A DNA stretch of 64,000 nucleotides from Nematopogon swammerdamellus (Eukaryota > Arthropoda > Insecta > Lepidoptera > Adelidae): assembly GCA_946902875.1 (NCBI GenBank), contig OX336345.1:14167395-14231394 (forward strand), written 5' to 3'. A model generated the notes under the pieces. It had not been told where the DNA came from and searched no databases. It was given only the letters and a program-made list of their open reading frames with translations. Shown here in pieces: positions 34,418 through 44,430 of this stretch (position 1 is the first letter of the stretch; every line of letters starts with the position of its first letter). The translations under genes and the position numbers were made by a program.

Positions 34418-35358
34418 ACCTTCCCAATGTACTAGTCCTCATGGTAGGCCAGTTCGGACATAGTGTCATTGTAAAAGCTCTTTGGAAGTCCTTCCATCAC
34501 CAGTCAAGATTCCAGAATCCAGACGCCTTCATCCAGAACTCAAAAGGCTCAAAAAGAACATCCAAAATATTTTCCGTAAAACTAGTTGACAACCCCTATA
34601 TCACCCCCAAAATTACAGAATCCAGACACCTTCATCTGTAACTCCGAAAGCTTTACAGAGATCCCCACACTAATATTCACGAAATTAAACAACCTCTATT
34701 CACTGACTTCCCTTATTTGCGTGTAATTTAAGATCAGGTCCCAGTACAATATATGTTAATCCAATTTAAAACCTTCCCAATGTACCAGTCCTCATGGTAG
34801 GCCAGTTCGGACATAGTGTCATTGTAAAAGCTATTTGGAAGTCCTTCCATCACCAGTCAAGATTCCAGAATCCAGACGCCTTCATCCAGAACTCAAAAGG
34901 CTCAAAAAGAACATCCAAAATATTTTTCGCAAACTAGTTGAAAACCCCTATATCACCCCCAAAATTACAGAATCCAGACACCTTCATCTGTAACTCCGAA
35001 AGCTTTACAGAAGTTCCCACACTAAAATTTACGAAACAACAAACTCTATTCACCGGTTTCTTTACAAAATCATTTATGTACTAAGAAAACCTTCCCAATG
35101 TACCAGTCCTCATGGTAAGCCAGTTCGGACATAGTGTCATTGTAAAAGCTCTTTGGAAGTCCTTCCATCACCAGTCAAGATTCCAGAATCCAGACGCCTT
35201 CATCCAGAACTCAAAAGGCTCAAAAAGAACATCCAAAATATTTTCCGTAAAACTAGTTGACAACCCCTATATCACCCCCAAAATTACAGAATCCAGACAC
35301 CTTCATCTGTAACTCCGAAAGCTTTACAGAAGTTCCCACACTAAATTTTACGAAATTA
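34418..35358. repeat. Three-copy module in terminal repeat 1
   Basis: Copies at about 34418-34687, 34771-35037 and 35090-35358 share 'ccttcccaatgtac', 'ggacatagtgtcattgtaaa', 'tccttccatcaccagtcaag' and 'gacaccttcatctgtaactc'. Copies 1 and 3 preserve a 66-codon frame; copy 2 breaks it by an indel, so coding is unlikely. Equivalent arrays lie at 45884-46824 and 57353-58293. Confidence 0.9.
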
Positions 35359-35663
35359 AATTAATTATATTCACCGGTTTCTTTACCAAACCATTTACTA
35401 AGAAAACCCAATCAAAAATACACGCGAGCGAAGCCGAGCGAAAATATTCACTAATAAAACCCAACCGAAAATACACGCGAGCGAAGCTGAGCGAAACTTC
35501 GTTTCCCGAATTTATTCGAAAACTCACGCGAGCGGAGCAGTACCAACTTTCGTACCTGGACTCTCGCTAAATACGCACGACCGTCTCCTTCGACTCCCAA
35601 AACAGACTGAACTCCCCACGCTCCCCTCCCTCTCCTTTTATAATCTTTCCTCGTGTCACAATC

Positions 35664-37315
35664 CTGACACGCAGGAACAAATCGAACGGTGGCCTCCTAG
35701 TATGGCCATGACACGTTCGTGTCACGGAGCGCGATTTTGTATGGAGATTGAATTTTGATTTTTAGTATGGGCTGGACACGTTTGTGTCACGCAGGAACAA
35801 ATCGATCGGCTGCCTCGTAGTATGGCCGTGTCACGTTTCTGTCCGGACTCGTAATTTGTATGGAGGATAATTTTATGTTTTTAGTATGAACTGGACACGT
35901 TTGTGACACGATATAAATTCGATTTTGGAGGGAAAACAAACCCTCTTCGTACCTTCCACATGGTACCTAAAGCTGTTTCGCTCGTCAGCGATGCGCTTTA
36001 CCTCTACTTCGGTGGTTTTAACACCACTTCCCCGCACCCATTGTGCATCTCCGCATGCAGAGAACTGTTGCTTTTGTTATATAAATTAATTGATGTTATT
36101 ACATGTGCTCTATTAATAAGTCGACTTTTAGTGCCATGACGGAGTGTTTTATTTATATATTTTTGTTTAATTTTGTATATATATTAATTTCTGTACATAC
36201 GTGATACCATATTCCGTGTTTGCTAATGCTAGTCATGTACGGAACCTGGACACGCAGAAACCAATCGAAATCTCCTTACCATAGTCGTGTTTTATTCACG
36301 TCAGGACACGAATCCATTCCTTCATACTAACATCGCTTAATGAAAACCCCTCCCGCACCGCTTGACAAATTACCTCAGGTCGCTCCGCCTCGCCCCGCGG
36401 CCCACGCGCGCCCGCAGCTCGGTAATACCTCACCCCTTGTCTTGTTTACCTCATACCTCTCTCCGCCCCGCGCGCACGCTCCAACGGATATTTATTTGAA
36501 TGTTGGCGTCATACTCAATGAAACGTTGTTTTGTTTTATTTTATGTTTTTGTTTAATAACTGGTACTTTGTTTACATACTCTTCCCTTTATAAAAATGTT
36601 TAGTGTATTAGTTTGAATCATTAATAAAAAATTATTAAAATAATTTTAGACCCTGTGCGATATCTTCACACAGATCACAAAACTTCAAATTCCCATAAAC
36701 TCCGTCATGTCCAGATTCCAGACACGCAGGAACAAATAGACCAGCGACCTCATAGTATGGCCGTGTCACATTCGTGTCCTGACACGAATTTAGTATGGAA
36801 ATTAAATTGAATCATTAGTATGGACTCGACACGAATCGGACACGCAGGAACAAATCGAACGGCGCCCTCTTAGTATGGCCGTGACACGTTCTTGACACGC
36901 AGGAACAAAACGCTCGGTTGCCTCGTAGTATGGCCGTGACACGTTCGTGTCACAGCGCGAAATTTCGTATGGAGATAGAATTTAATTTTTAGTATGGGCT
37001 GGACACGGTTGTGACACGCTCGAACAAATCGAACGGTGGCCTCGTAGTATGGCCGTGTCACATTCGTGTCCTGATACGAATTTAGTATGGAGATTAAATT
37101 AGATTATTAGTATGGGCTCGACACGAATTGGACACACAGGAACAAATCGAACCGTAGCTCCACAGTATGGCCATGACACATTCGTGTCCTGACACAAATT
37201 TTAGTATGGAGATAAAAATAAATTATTAATATGTGCTTGACACGTTTCTGACACGTAGGAACAAAACGTACGGTGGCCTCGCAGTATGGGCGTGTCACGC
37301 TCGTGTCCTGACAAT
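35664..37315. repeat. GTGACAC/GTGTCAC site array, terminal repeat 1
   Basis: At least nine copies of a block built as GACACGCAGGAACAAATCGA, ACGGTGGCCTCGTAGTATGG, CCGTGACACGTTCGTGTC, spaced by 'agtatggagattaaatt'-like linkers. Copies begin near 35666, 35786, 36253, 36721, 36839, 36893, 37013, 37130 and 37251. The best site, 36936-36953, is the perfect inverted repeat GTGACAC-GTTC-GTGTCAC. Such arrays often act as protein-binding clusters in LTRs; that role is inference. Confidence 0.85.
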
Positions 37316-38037
37316 AATTCATTCTTTCATACTATCAACTCGCAGCGAAATAATCACTACTCGCGCTCCTTAACTCGCTACCTCAAGCCGCGCTTCCAAC
37401 GGCGTGATGATACCACGACCTCCGTCCCCGCGCCCGCAAGACGCGCGTCTTCTTACCTCACCTCTCCGCTGTTTCGTACGCGCCCATGTCTTGTTCCCCT
37501 CTCACCGCGTGTCAGGATTACCTCATGCTACCTTCCCCGCCTCGGCGCTCTATAGTGTTTTATATGCGAACCAACTGATGTTATTATATTTCTTGTTTGT
37601 CTAATTGCGCGTCGTATTGTAATGGCCGTTCGCGCCATTTTATTTCTTAGTGGAGTGTGCAGTCACGTTTGAATTTATTAGGTGATTAGTTAAATTGTAA
37701 TATAAATTATTTTGTTAATATTTTAATGAAACGTTTTAATGTTCTATAATTTAGTTTTGAATTACTATTGGCTATATATTTATCTTTTTTTTACCTTGTG
37801 TGATTCCATCACAGTCGCCCGCATAGAGGTTCATAACGAAGCAAGGTCAACGGAACCTCATCCCGTGACGCTTGATCTCGTTAAGAAGCTATATACATTA
37901 TGATCTTGAAAATTACTTCTTCTTTGTTAGGGTTTTATTGTTCCCTTCCAAGAAGTTTGTATATTTAATCATTTATCACTGTTAGGGTTCAAGTTCCCTT
38001 CCAGAGACCCCCTTCTTCTATAATTTTTAATTTGTGT

Positions 38038-38038
<1 letters not shown>

Positions 38039-38082
<44 letters not shown>
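38039..38082. repeat. T44 tract
   Basis: An uninterrupted T run, with one more T in the second copy (49507-49551). It is the only visible difference between the two internal regions. Other T runs of ten or more lie at about 39260, 39575, 39920, 39945, 40110, 40170, 40195, 40927 and 43670. Confidence 0.9.
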
Positions 38083-38184
38083 CTCCCCATCTGTCCACGT
38101 GCTTTAGGAAGTTCTTACCCTCCAGCTTAGGATTTATCTCCCTTAGCTTAAAGAGAAAAGATTTTTAGAATGCATACCACAACC

Positions 38185-38556
38185 TTACCACCTCCGGCTT
38201 AGACCATGTTTGCACTCTTTCCCTTATCTTCCATTTGCAGCTCGTGCCAATACTACATTAAACAAATATTTTAGTGTAATTGATTTAGTTTATTATTAAT
38301 AAATCTAGGAATTTAGGCAAAAGTTATCACCTCAAAGCCTTAGATCCCTATATTCTGCCTCTAACAGATTTCCCAACAGTGCAGGAACCTCTAGTCTCAC
38401 CCTTTACCGTATGGGCCGAAACAGAACATCACCGCTTACAGTGCAATACACACCTTACCACCTCCGGCTTAGGCTATGCAAGCAGTTCGGCAGGACAGAA
38501 CTGGTCCGTGAAGAACACATAACACACCTTACCACCTCCGGCTTAGGCTATGCATG
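38185..38556. repeat. ACCTTACCACCTCCGGCTTA repeats, block 1
   Basis: ACCTTACCACCTCCGGCTTA followed by GGCTATGC (or GACCATG) occurs near 38185, 38453 and 38527, and again at 39449 and 39525. Between adjacent copies sits 'cagttcggcaggacagaac' with 'gtccgtgaagaacacataac', giving a unit near 75 bp. In internal region 2 all are shifted by 11,469 bp. Confidence 0.8.
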
Positions 38557-39447
38557 TATCCTAGCACAACAAGCTTCCATTAAAGGCAGAGTAGTCGGGA
38601 TTCATATTTTCAAAAGACTTCGAAATCGACTCATGCATCATTTTGGGTCCTAACTCACCTATTGACGAATAGACGGACTCAGTATGCTTGTAACCGATTC
38701 TACTTTAACTCATCCAACATTGCTCCGGTTAATGATTTCAAACCAAATACTACACTCATTCACTGTACATAGACCAGAAAATGTCATCCTGAACTTCCAA
38801 CGCTCCATTTTTTGTGTGTTCGGAACGCCTTTAGTAGACGATGTCATAATCCCTCCCCAGCGTGAGTCAGACTCAGTAAAATGTAAAGTTCTGCACTTAA
38901 GGCATTTTTACCTCACCTTTCCTAAGTCCCAAATTGTGTGTTCTTCACACTGAATTTAATTTAACATTATTTTCGAAGCAATGTATGGGAAAACCAAACG
39001 AAGCCAAAGTATCCTGATTCCTTGTAAAGGTCCCTTCAGGTTAGAGCGCTGCTCTCATTAGAAGGAAATTTCACTACAGAGTACAGACACTATAATACCC
39101 GCAGGTCTACTCGCGTATTTTACACAAACATCCAAAACCATCCACTCAAGTCAACAAGTCTATTTTAAATTTTTGTTACTTCTTGTTCAGAAGAAATTTA
39201 GTCTAACTCCCCTCACTGAACAGCATTTTATTTATTTATTTTGTCATATTTTATTTTCACGTTTTTTTTTTTTTTATATTTACATTAATTCTATATAACT
39301 ATAAAATAAACCACCTATACAAAATTTATACAAACAGACAAAACAAAAGACGGTATTCTCGCCGGCGACGGGAGACGAGAATTATTATTATTATTATTAT
39401 TTATCGTAAGGACCGTAACAGTACATCACCGTTTACAATGCAATACA

Positions 39448-39552
39448 CGCCTTACCACCTCTGGCTTAGGCTATGCAAGCAGTTCGGCAGGACAGAACGG
39501 GTCCGTGAAGAACACATAACATACCTTACCACCTCCGGCTTAGGCTATGCAA
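39448..39552. repeat. ACCTTACCACCTCCGGCTTA repeats, block 2
   Basis: Second pair of the motif described at 38185-38556, with the same intervening 'cagttcggcaggacagaac'. A TTA trinucleotide run (about 39381-39403) precedes it. Confidence 0.8.
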
Positions 39553-40232
39553 GTAGTGCATTATTTTCTTATCTTTTTTATTTTTTTTTTTTTTTTTAGT
39601 TTTATTTTCGCCCGCATGACTTTACTTACTCTGTGAAGTTTAATTTTAATTTTCTAATCCGCATGAATCTATTTATTTTAACAATAATTTAAAGAGCACT
39701 ACTCTAGTGGTTTATTTACAGTATTTATGAGAATGTAACCCCACAACTATGTCTATCAATAATTCAATACGCTCGCTCCCGACAAAGCATACTTAACATG
39801 ATAAAGTCACCGATAGATAACGTGATAATTGAAGAAGGTTTTGTATAGTGTAACGATTATGCGTAACAGTAAGTTGTTTCACATAATCAATTTTGACAAA
39901 GCGCTTAATAAAATTACATTTTTTTTTTTTTTTTTTTATTTAATTTTTTTTTTTTTTAATTTTTACTTTATTTTACAAAGTTATTCCATTAAATAAAATT
40001 TTCCTCTGGTTTCTATTTTGTCACAATCCTTTTCCATTGTCGGTTTTCTTGTAACCTGTAAAATAACACAAAATGTCAATATTTTATATATTTTACAAGA
40101 AATTTTTTTTTTTTTATAAATATATACTAACCTGTTTGTAAATGCTTAAAAGGATTGTTTTCTTTATTTTTTTTTTTTTTTTTAATAAAAGAAAATTTTT
40201 TTTTTTTATTATTAAATCATTTTTATTATCCT

Positions 40233-40510
40233 TCTTCTATAAAATTAAACATGTTTACATACTGTTAAATTTACATAAAATGTATCAAAATCATATTATC
40301 AATCTTCTTCAATAACATTAAACCTGTTTATAACCTGTTAATTTACATGAAATGCAACAAAATCATCTTATTAACTTTCTTCTATAAAATTAAACCTGTT
40401 TACAACCTGTTAAATTACATGAAATGCAACAAAATCATTTTATTAATCTTCTTCTATAAAATTAAACCTGTTTACAAACTGTTAAATTACATAAAATGCA
40501 ACAAAAATTA
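40233..40510. repeat. Four-copy repeat of about 71 bp
   Basis: Each unit has 'cttctataaaattaaacctg', 'tttacaacctgttaaattac' and 'atgaaatgcaacaaaatcat'. Four degenerate copies lie in a row; the second occurrence is at 51702-51979. Confidence 0.8.
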
Positions 40511-40689
40511 ATTTCCTTAAAATTAATCTTATATTAACAATGTGTACTTGTGTTCTTTATTGTAATTTTTTATCACAGATGCATCACGCCAGAACTAGCG
40601 AGATTTAATTTTAAACCCTATTGAACATGTTAATGTCCTCATATTGTAACAAAGGAATTCAAGCTGGGACGCACAAGAATTAACCTAAA

Positions 40690-40885
40690 ACCTGTATGAA
40701 AGGTAAACACCCTGTATGAATGGAAGACATCCAGTATGAATGGAAAACACCCTGTATGAATAGAAAACATCCTGCATGAATGGAAACACCCAGTATGAAT
40801 GGAAAACATCCTGTATGAATAGAAAACATCCTGTATGAATAGATAACAACCTGTATGAATGGAAAACATCCTGTATGATTAGAAA
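40690..40885. repeat. 20-bp minisatellite, about ten units
   Basis: The consensus CCTGTATGAATRGAAAACAT is repeated about ten times; the second copy is at 52159-52354. The minus-strand frames through it (FSIHTGC... repeats) arise from the 20-bp period and are not a gene. Confidence 0.85.
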
Positions 40886-40938
40886 ACAAAATAATATCTT
40901 TACTATGAAATCTGTTTAGATTTAGTTTTTTTTTTTTT

Positions 40939-41292
40939 TTAAAACTCCAATGTGTTAATTATATGATTAAAATTCTGGTCTATGTAGTCTTCTATAACCG
41001 GAATCAAATCTGACTGTGGATTGATGATGGATCCTTCTCTCTCAGGCCCTTCTGATTCTTGATTCTTGCTTCTATGTTTAGACAACCATTCCATTTCCGC
41101 CGTCACAAATTGTGTGATTTGCTTAAGTTGTCCTTCATATTCTGATATTAATTTCTCACGTCTGATTTTCCTGGTATTTATCTTTTTCCTATGGTGCGTT
41201 ATGTCTTTCTCCAACCGTTTCTGCTTTCTGATTAAATCATGTTGAAGTCTGCTCCCTGCTTTTGGCTCCTGTTCCTCCTCACTCACAATCAC
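40939..41292 (-). CDS. Charged coiled-coil-like frame, 117 codons, copy 1
   Basis: This is the most protein-like frame of the 11.47-kb unit, but I do not recognise the family. From the N-terminal side: an acidic start (IVSEEEQEPK), a long basic/heptad-like stretch (about residues 20-60, KRLEKDITHHRKKINTRKIR), a polar acidic segment, and a C-terminus rich in I and N ending before TAA. The frame opens at GTG; a stop lies just upstream, and the first ATG is in the middle, so it would need an upstream exon, a frameshift or non-AUG start. Charged helical composition and position could fit a gag remnant, which is inference. It is unchanged in the second unit (52408-52761), as expected from recent duplication alone. 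Confidence 0.35.
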   Translation of the reverse strand: MIVSEEEQEPKAGSRLQHDLIRKQKRLEKDITHHRKKINTRKIRREKLISEYEGQLKQITQFVTAEMEWLSKHRSKNQESEGPEREGSIINPQSDLIPVIEDYIDQNFNHIINTLEF

Positions 41293-41397
41293 TCCTATAT
41301 ACTAGCGTAAAACTACACTCTCTTCTCAACATATTACTTGATAAAAGTTTTTAATTCATCAGTAAAAAAATCTCCCGATGCGCCCCAACAATTTCGC
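41277..41397. repeat. 121-bp direct repeat, first copy
   Basis: Near-identical to 41472-41592 (one substitution seen, ctcttctCaac/Taac). The copies are 74 bp apart. On the minus strand each starts 'gcgaaattgttggggcgcat' and the proximal copy runs directly into the 117-codon frame. TTGGGGCGCATCGGGAG faintly resembles a primer-binding site. Confidence 0.85.
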
Positions 41398-41471
41398 AAG
41401 AAGCAAAACATCGCAAGTTCGTTTTTTTTTTCTTTCCCTACAAAGCGCGATTCGTCAACCGCAAAGTTCCG

Positions 41472-41592
41472 CCTCACTCACAATCACTCCTATATACTAG
41501 CGTAAAACTACACTCTCTTCTTAACATATTACTTGATAAAAGTTTTTAATTCATCAGTAAAAAAATCTCCCGATGCGCCCCAACAATTTCGC
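41472..41592. repeat. 121-bp direct repeat, second copy
   Basis: Partner of 41277-41397. Beyond it lies 'ggcgacaatttcaaattgt', itself containing the small palindrome ACAATTTCAAATTGT. Equivalents in the second internal region are at 52746-52866 and 52941-53061. Confidence 0.85.
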
Positions 41593-44430
41593 CTCGCCTG
41601 GCGACAATTTCAAATTGTAACCGTCCGGCCTCTCATTTGTTCTTATGAAACTGCAAGTTTCTGACGCTGTAGACGGCATGTTCATATTATTAATGTTTAA
41701 GTGGCACTATATAACCGGACGTAAAACGAGCTCATAGCATCCCAATGCTTTCCATTGACACGGCACAACAATAAAACCCTCAATTGCACTCCGGGAGCAA
41801 TGACAGAAACGAAATCTACATGCACTTGTTACAGAACCCCACATTCTTTCCGAATTAACTGTCAATTCTAGTATAACGGACAGACACAACCATTCTACAG
41901 AACTCTACATTCACCCTGAAACAAATGTCAGCTTTAGTAGAACAGGCAGACATACAAGCAGACAGCGTAGGCCCCGCAAAACGTTTTCATCAATCGCTTT
42001 TGTGCACAAACCTGCATCCTACAACTTGTAATATTCTATGCTATGCCGCTTAATACTATAGTAACCGAGGCACAACGCCGATCACTCAACCCATACACAT
42101 CTCAAGACTCAGTGCATGACAAAATAAATTGTATTTTCTGCGCATTGTTTTCCCGACGAAATACTTGACACAACAGAAGAACCATGCTACTGTTAACATC
42201 GCTAATGGCTTTCCTATTCTTCAATTACTTCGCTAGCCACGCTGCGCCTCCAACGGCGTGATGGTGTTGCGAACTCTGTCTCCGCGCCCGCAAGACGCGT
42301 GCGCGAGCTACGACCTGCTCGGTCATCAACTCAACAGAGTCTCCGCATAGTATACTTGAATCATGTTAATATAGCAACAATCCGTCCAACGAGCGTATGT
42401 CCCTGCGTCACAAAATGATCAAAACGGTCTAGTCAACGTGCGTTGACAATCCATCCTGTCAAACCGTACACAAACATTCATACAAGATAAATATGTAATA
42501 TTCATCTTCAACAAAACGAAAGATACGTTGTCACAGTTACATACTACTGAGATGTAGCACGTTGCAAGTACAGTTGCGACACTTTTTCCAGTAACTACGC
42601 GCAGCAGTACAAAACGCATCCGTCTGTACAATAACCGAGTAAGCCATGACAAAACGAGAGGTGGCTAGTCCGTCGTCTTATCGCACAGCAACACATAAAG
42701 TCACGAAGTAATAAATCAATATGTATTGATTTATTCTCAATCAAGTAAAACCCCTTCATATACAAACATCCACTGTGGTATGATACTCGCACAGTTTATT
42801 CTGCACACATTTGACGATACACAAGATACCCAAGAAATTAACAGTAAAATCATACATTTACCTACTCATCATTCACTATTCATTTCGTTTACCTAAACAT
42901 GATAAAATTTTTTTTCTTTCTCGGCACTGCTATTTCATTGCCTCTGACAATTATATATATACCAATATTCATTCCACTCTTTTACCAATGTACACAAACC
43001 AGACAAACATCCATGCATCAGCAATCTGAGCTAAACCACGCGCTTCTCCATTTTTTTTTCTAAACCGAACACCTGCACCGGTCACGTGGCTAAATTCTCT
43101 AACTTTTGTTAGTCTCGTATATAAATTGTATCTCTCTCTCTCTCATTCACACCCCACTAGAAGAGCAAGTCTAAAATAGCGCTCTAGTCTACTGTCTCGT
43201 TCTAACTCTTACTTGCATTGCATACACTTTATACGAGTGGGAAAGAGATAAGAATCAATCGTACACTTAAGCCGAACGAAACTAATGATCAACCACAAAC
43301 AGTGCAACACGTGCAACCATAAATCAATCTTTCTTGACCATGGTTCTCTCCTCATGGGCCTAATCAACACAAAATTTACAAACTTGTGTAGGGTTGCCAA
43401 AAATATTCCACCTTCTTACTTCAAATTTCGTGATTGTAATTTCCACATAACAACAAAGTAATTGAAATCATACATACATACACACAACACACGCTTCCCC
43501 CTCCGACAGATCAGGCAAGCAGAGCAATCAACGCTGCGCCACAAGGACCTTGGTATCTGTTCGTTTTATTCCAAAACAATTCAATACATAAGGTGACACA
43601 CACATAAACAACATCTGTATAATACGACTCCGTGCACCACATATTATTATTATTTTTCTACTTCCTTCTTTTTTTTTTTTTGAACAATATAATTAAATAA
43701 GTCAGATTAAACTTCCCAAACCCTTTAGCACGAATTTCTTTAAACACACAATGCACCCAAACATGCTTCATCTTAAAACCAATCCACACTAGTCTTTCAA
43801 AAATTTGGCAGCCCTGCGCCCGCAAGTATTCTGTGGCCTTGGCCAAGCGCTCATCAATCAATAATTCTCCAGTTCCACTTTTCCATAGAACAAATAATCA
43901 TTATGCAAGTGACATTAAAATTTCTTTTTATAATAAATGGCTAATAACATACTTATGACGATGTAATTGCGTAGGTCATGTAAATCATTTCACAATTACG
44001 TACAACATTTTCCCTCTGAAAAGAAACACTTATTTTGTAATCTCGCCGGATAATGGAATAACTCACATTGTTGCTATGGACCAAACCATAGTTAGATGTC
44101 ATCTGCTGGAAACTGCTCCGATGTTTACTGGCAGTAGACTGGGCACGCCTAGACTTACAATACGAATCGTAACCATACAATTCGCTCTTACACTTACGCA
44201 AATTACGTTTTGGCACAAAATAATAAGATTTCTCGTGTCAGACCATTACAAAACGTTTATATATATATATCTACACATTTTAAACTTTCCTAAACCATGG
44301 TCACGGGCACACCCGCGATAACTTTCGTACCTGGACCTTAGAATTCCATGGATTTATGATAACACTACTATAACTAAAAAGAACTTATTTTTACATAATT
44401 TTTTTTTTATATGCTGGTCACGCGCACTAC

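Larger units (their letters stand above)
32961..37813. mobile_element. LTR-like terminal repeat, copy 1 (4.85 kb)
   Basis: It runs from TGTAATAACC to CCATCACA, ends that are inverted at TGT/ACA as in LTRs. From about 33003 onward it is essentially identical to 44473-49281 and 55942-60750. Its first 45 bp differ clearly from copies 2 and 3 (several substitutions and an indel). It also differs at about 36541, where it has ATGTTTTTG in place of a T run. Contents in order: AT-rich start, three copies of a 270-bp module, CGCGAGCGAAGC motifs, GTGTCAC-site array, GC-rich patches at 36350-36480 and 37370-37550, AT-rich end. No protein-like frame. Confidence 0.8.
37814..44430. mobile_element. Internal region 1 of the LTR-like element (6.62 kb)
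   Basis: It lies between terminal repeats 1 and 2 and is repeated at 49282-55899 with, as far as I can see, only a one-base change in a T run. The first bases after the left repeat (GTCGCCCGCATAGAGG) do not look like a tRNA-complementary primer site, and no purine tract borders the right repeat; the same holds on the other strand. It carries repeats of several types, T tracts and one coiled-coil-like frame. No reverse transcriptase, integrase or protease motif was found. Confidence 0.75.

Noticed and set aside
40639..40889. Repetitive FSIHTGC-type peptides on the minus strand
   Set aside because: By-products of the 20-bp minisatellite.
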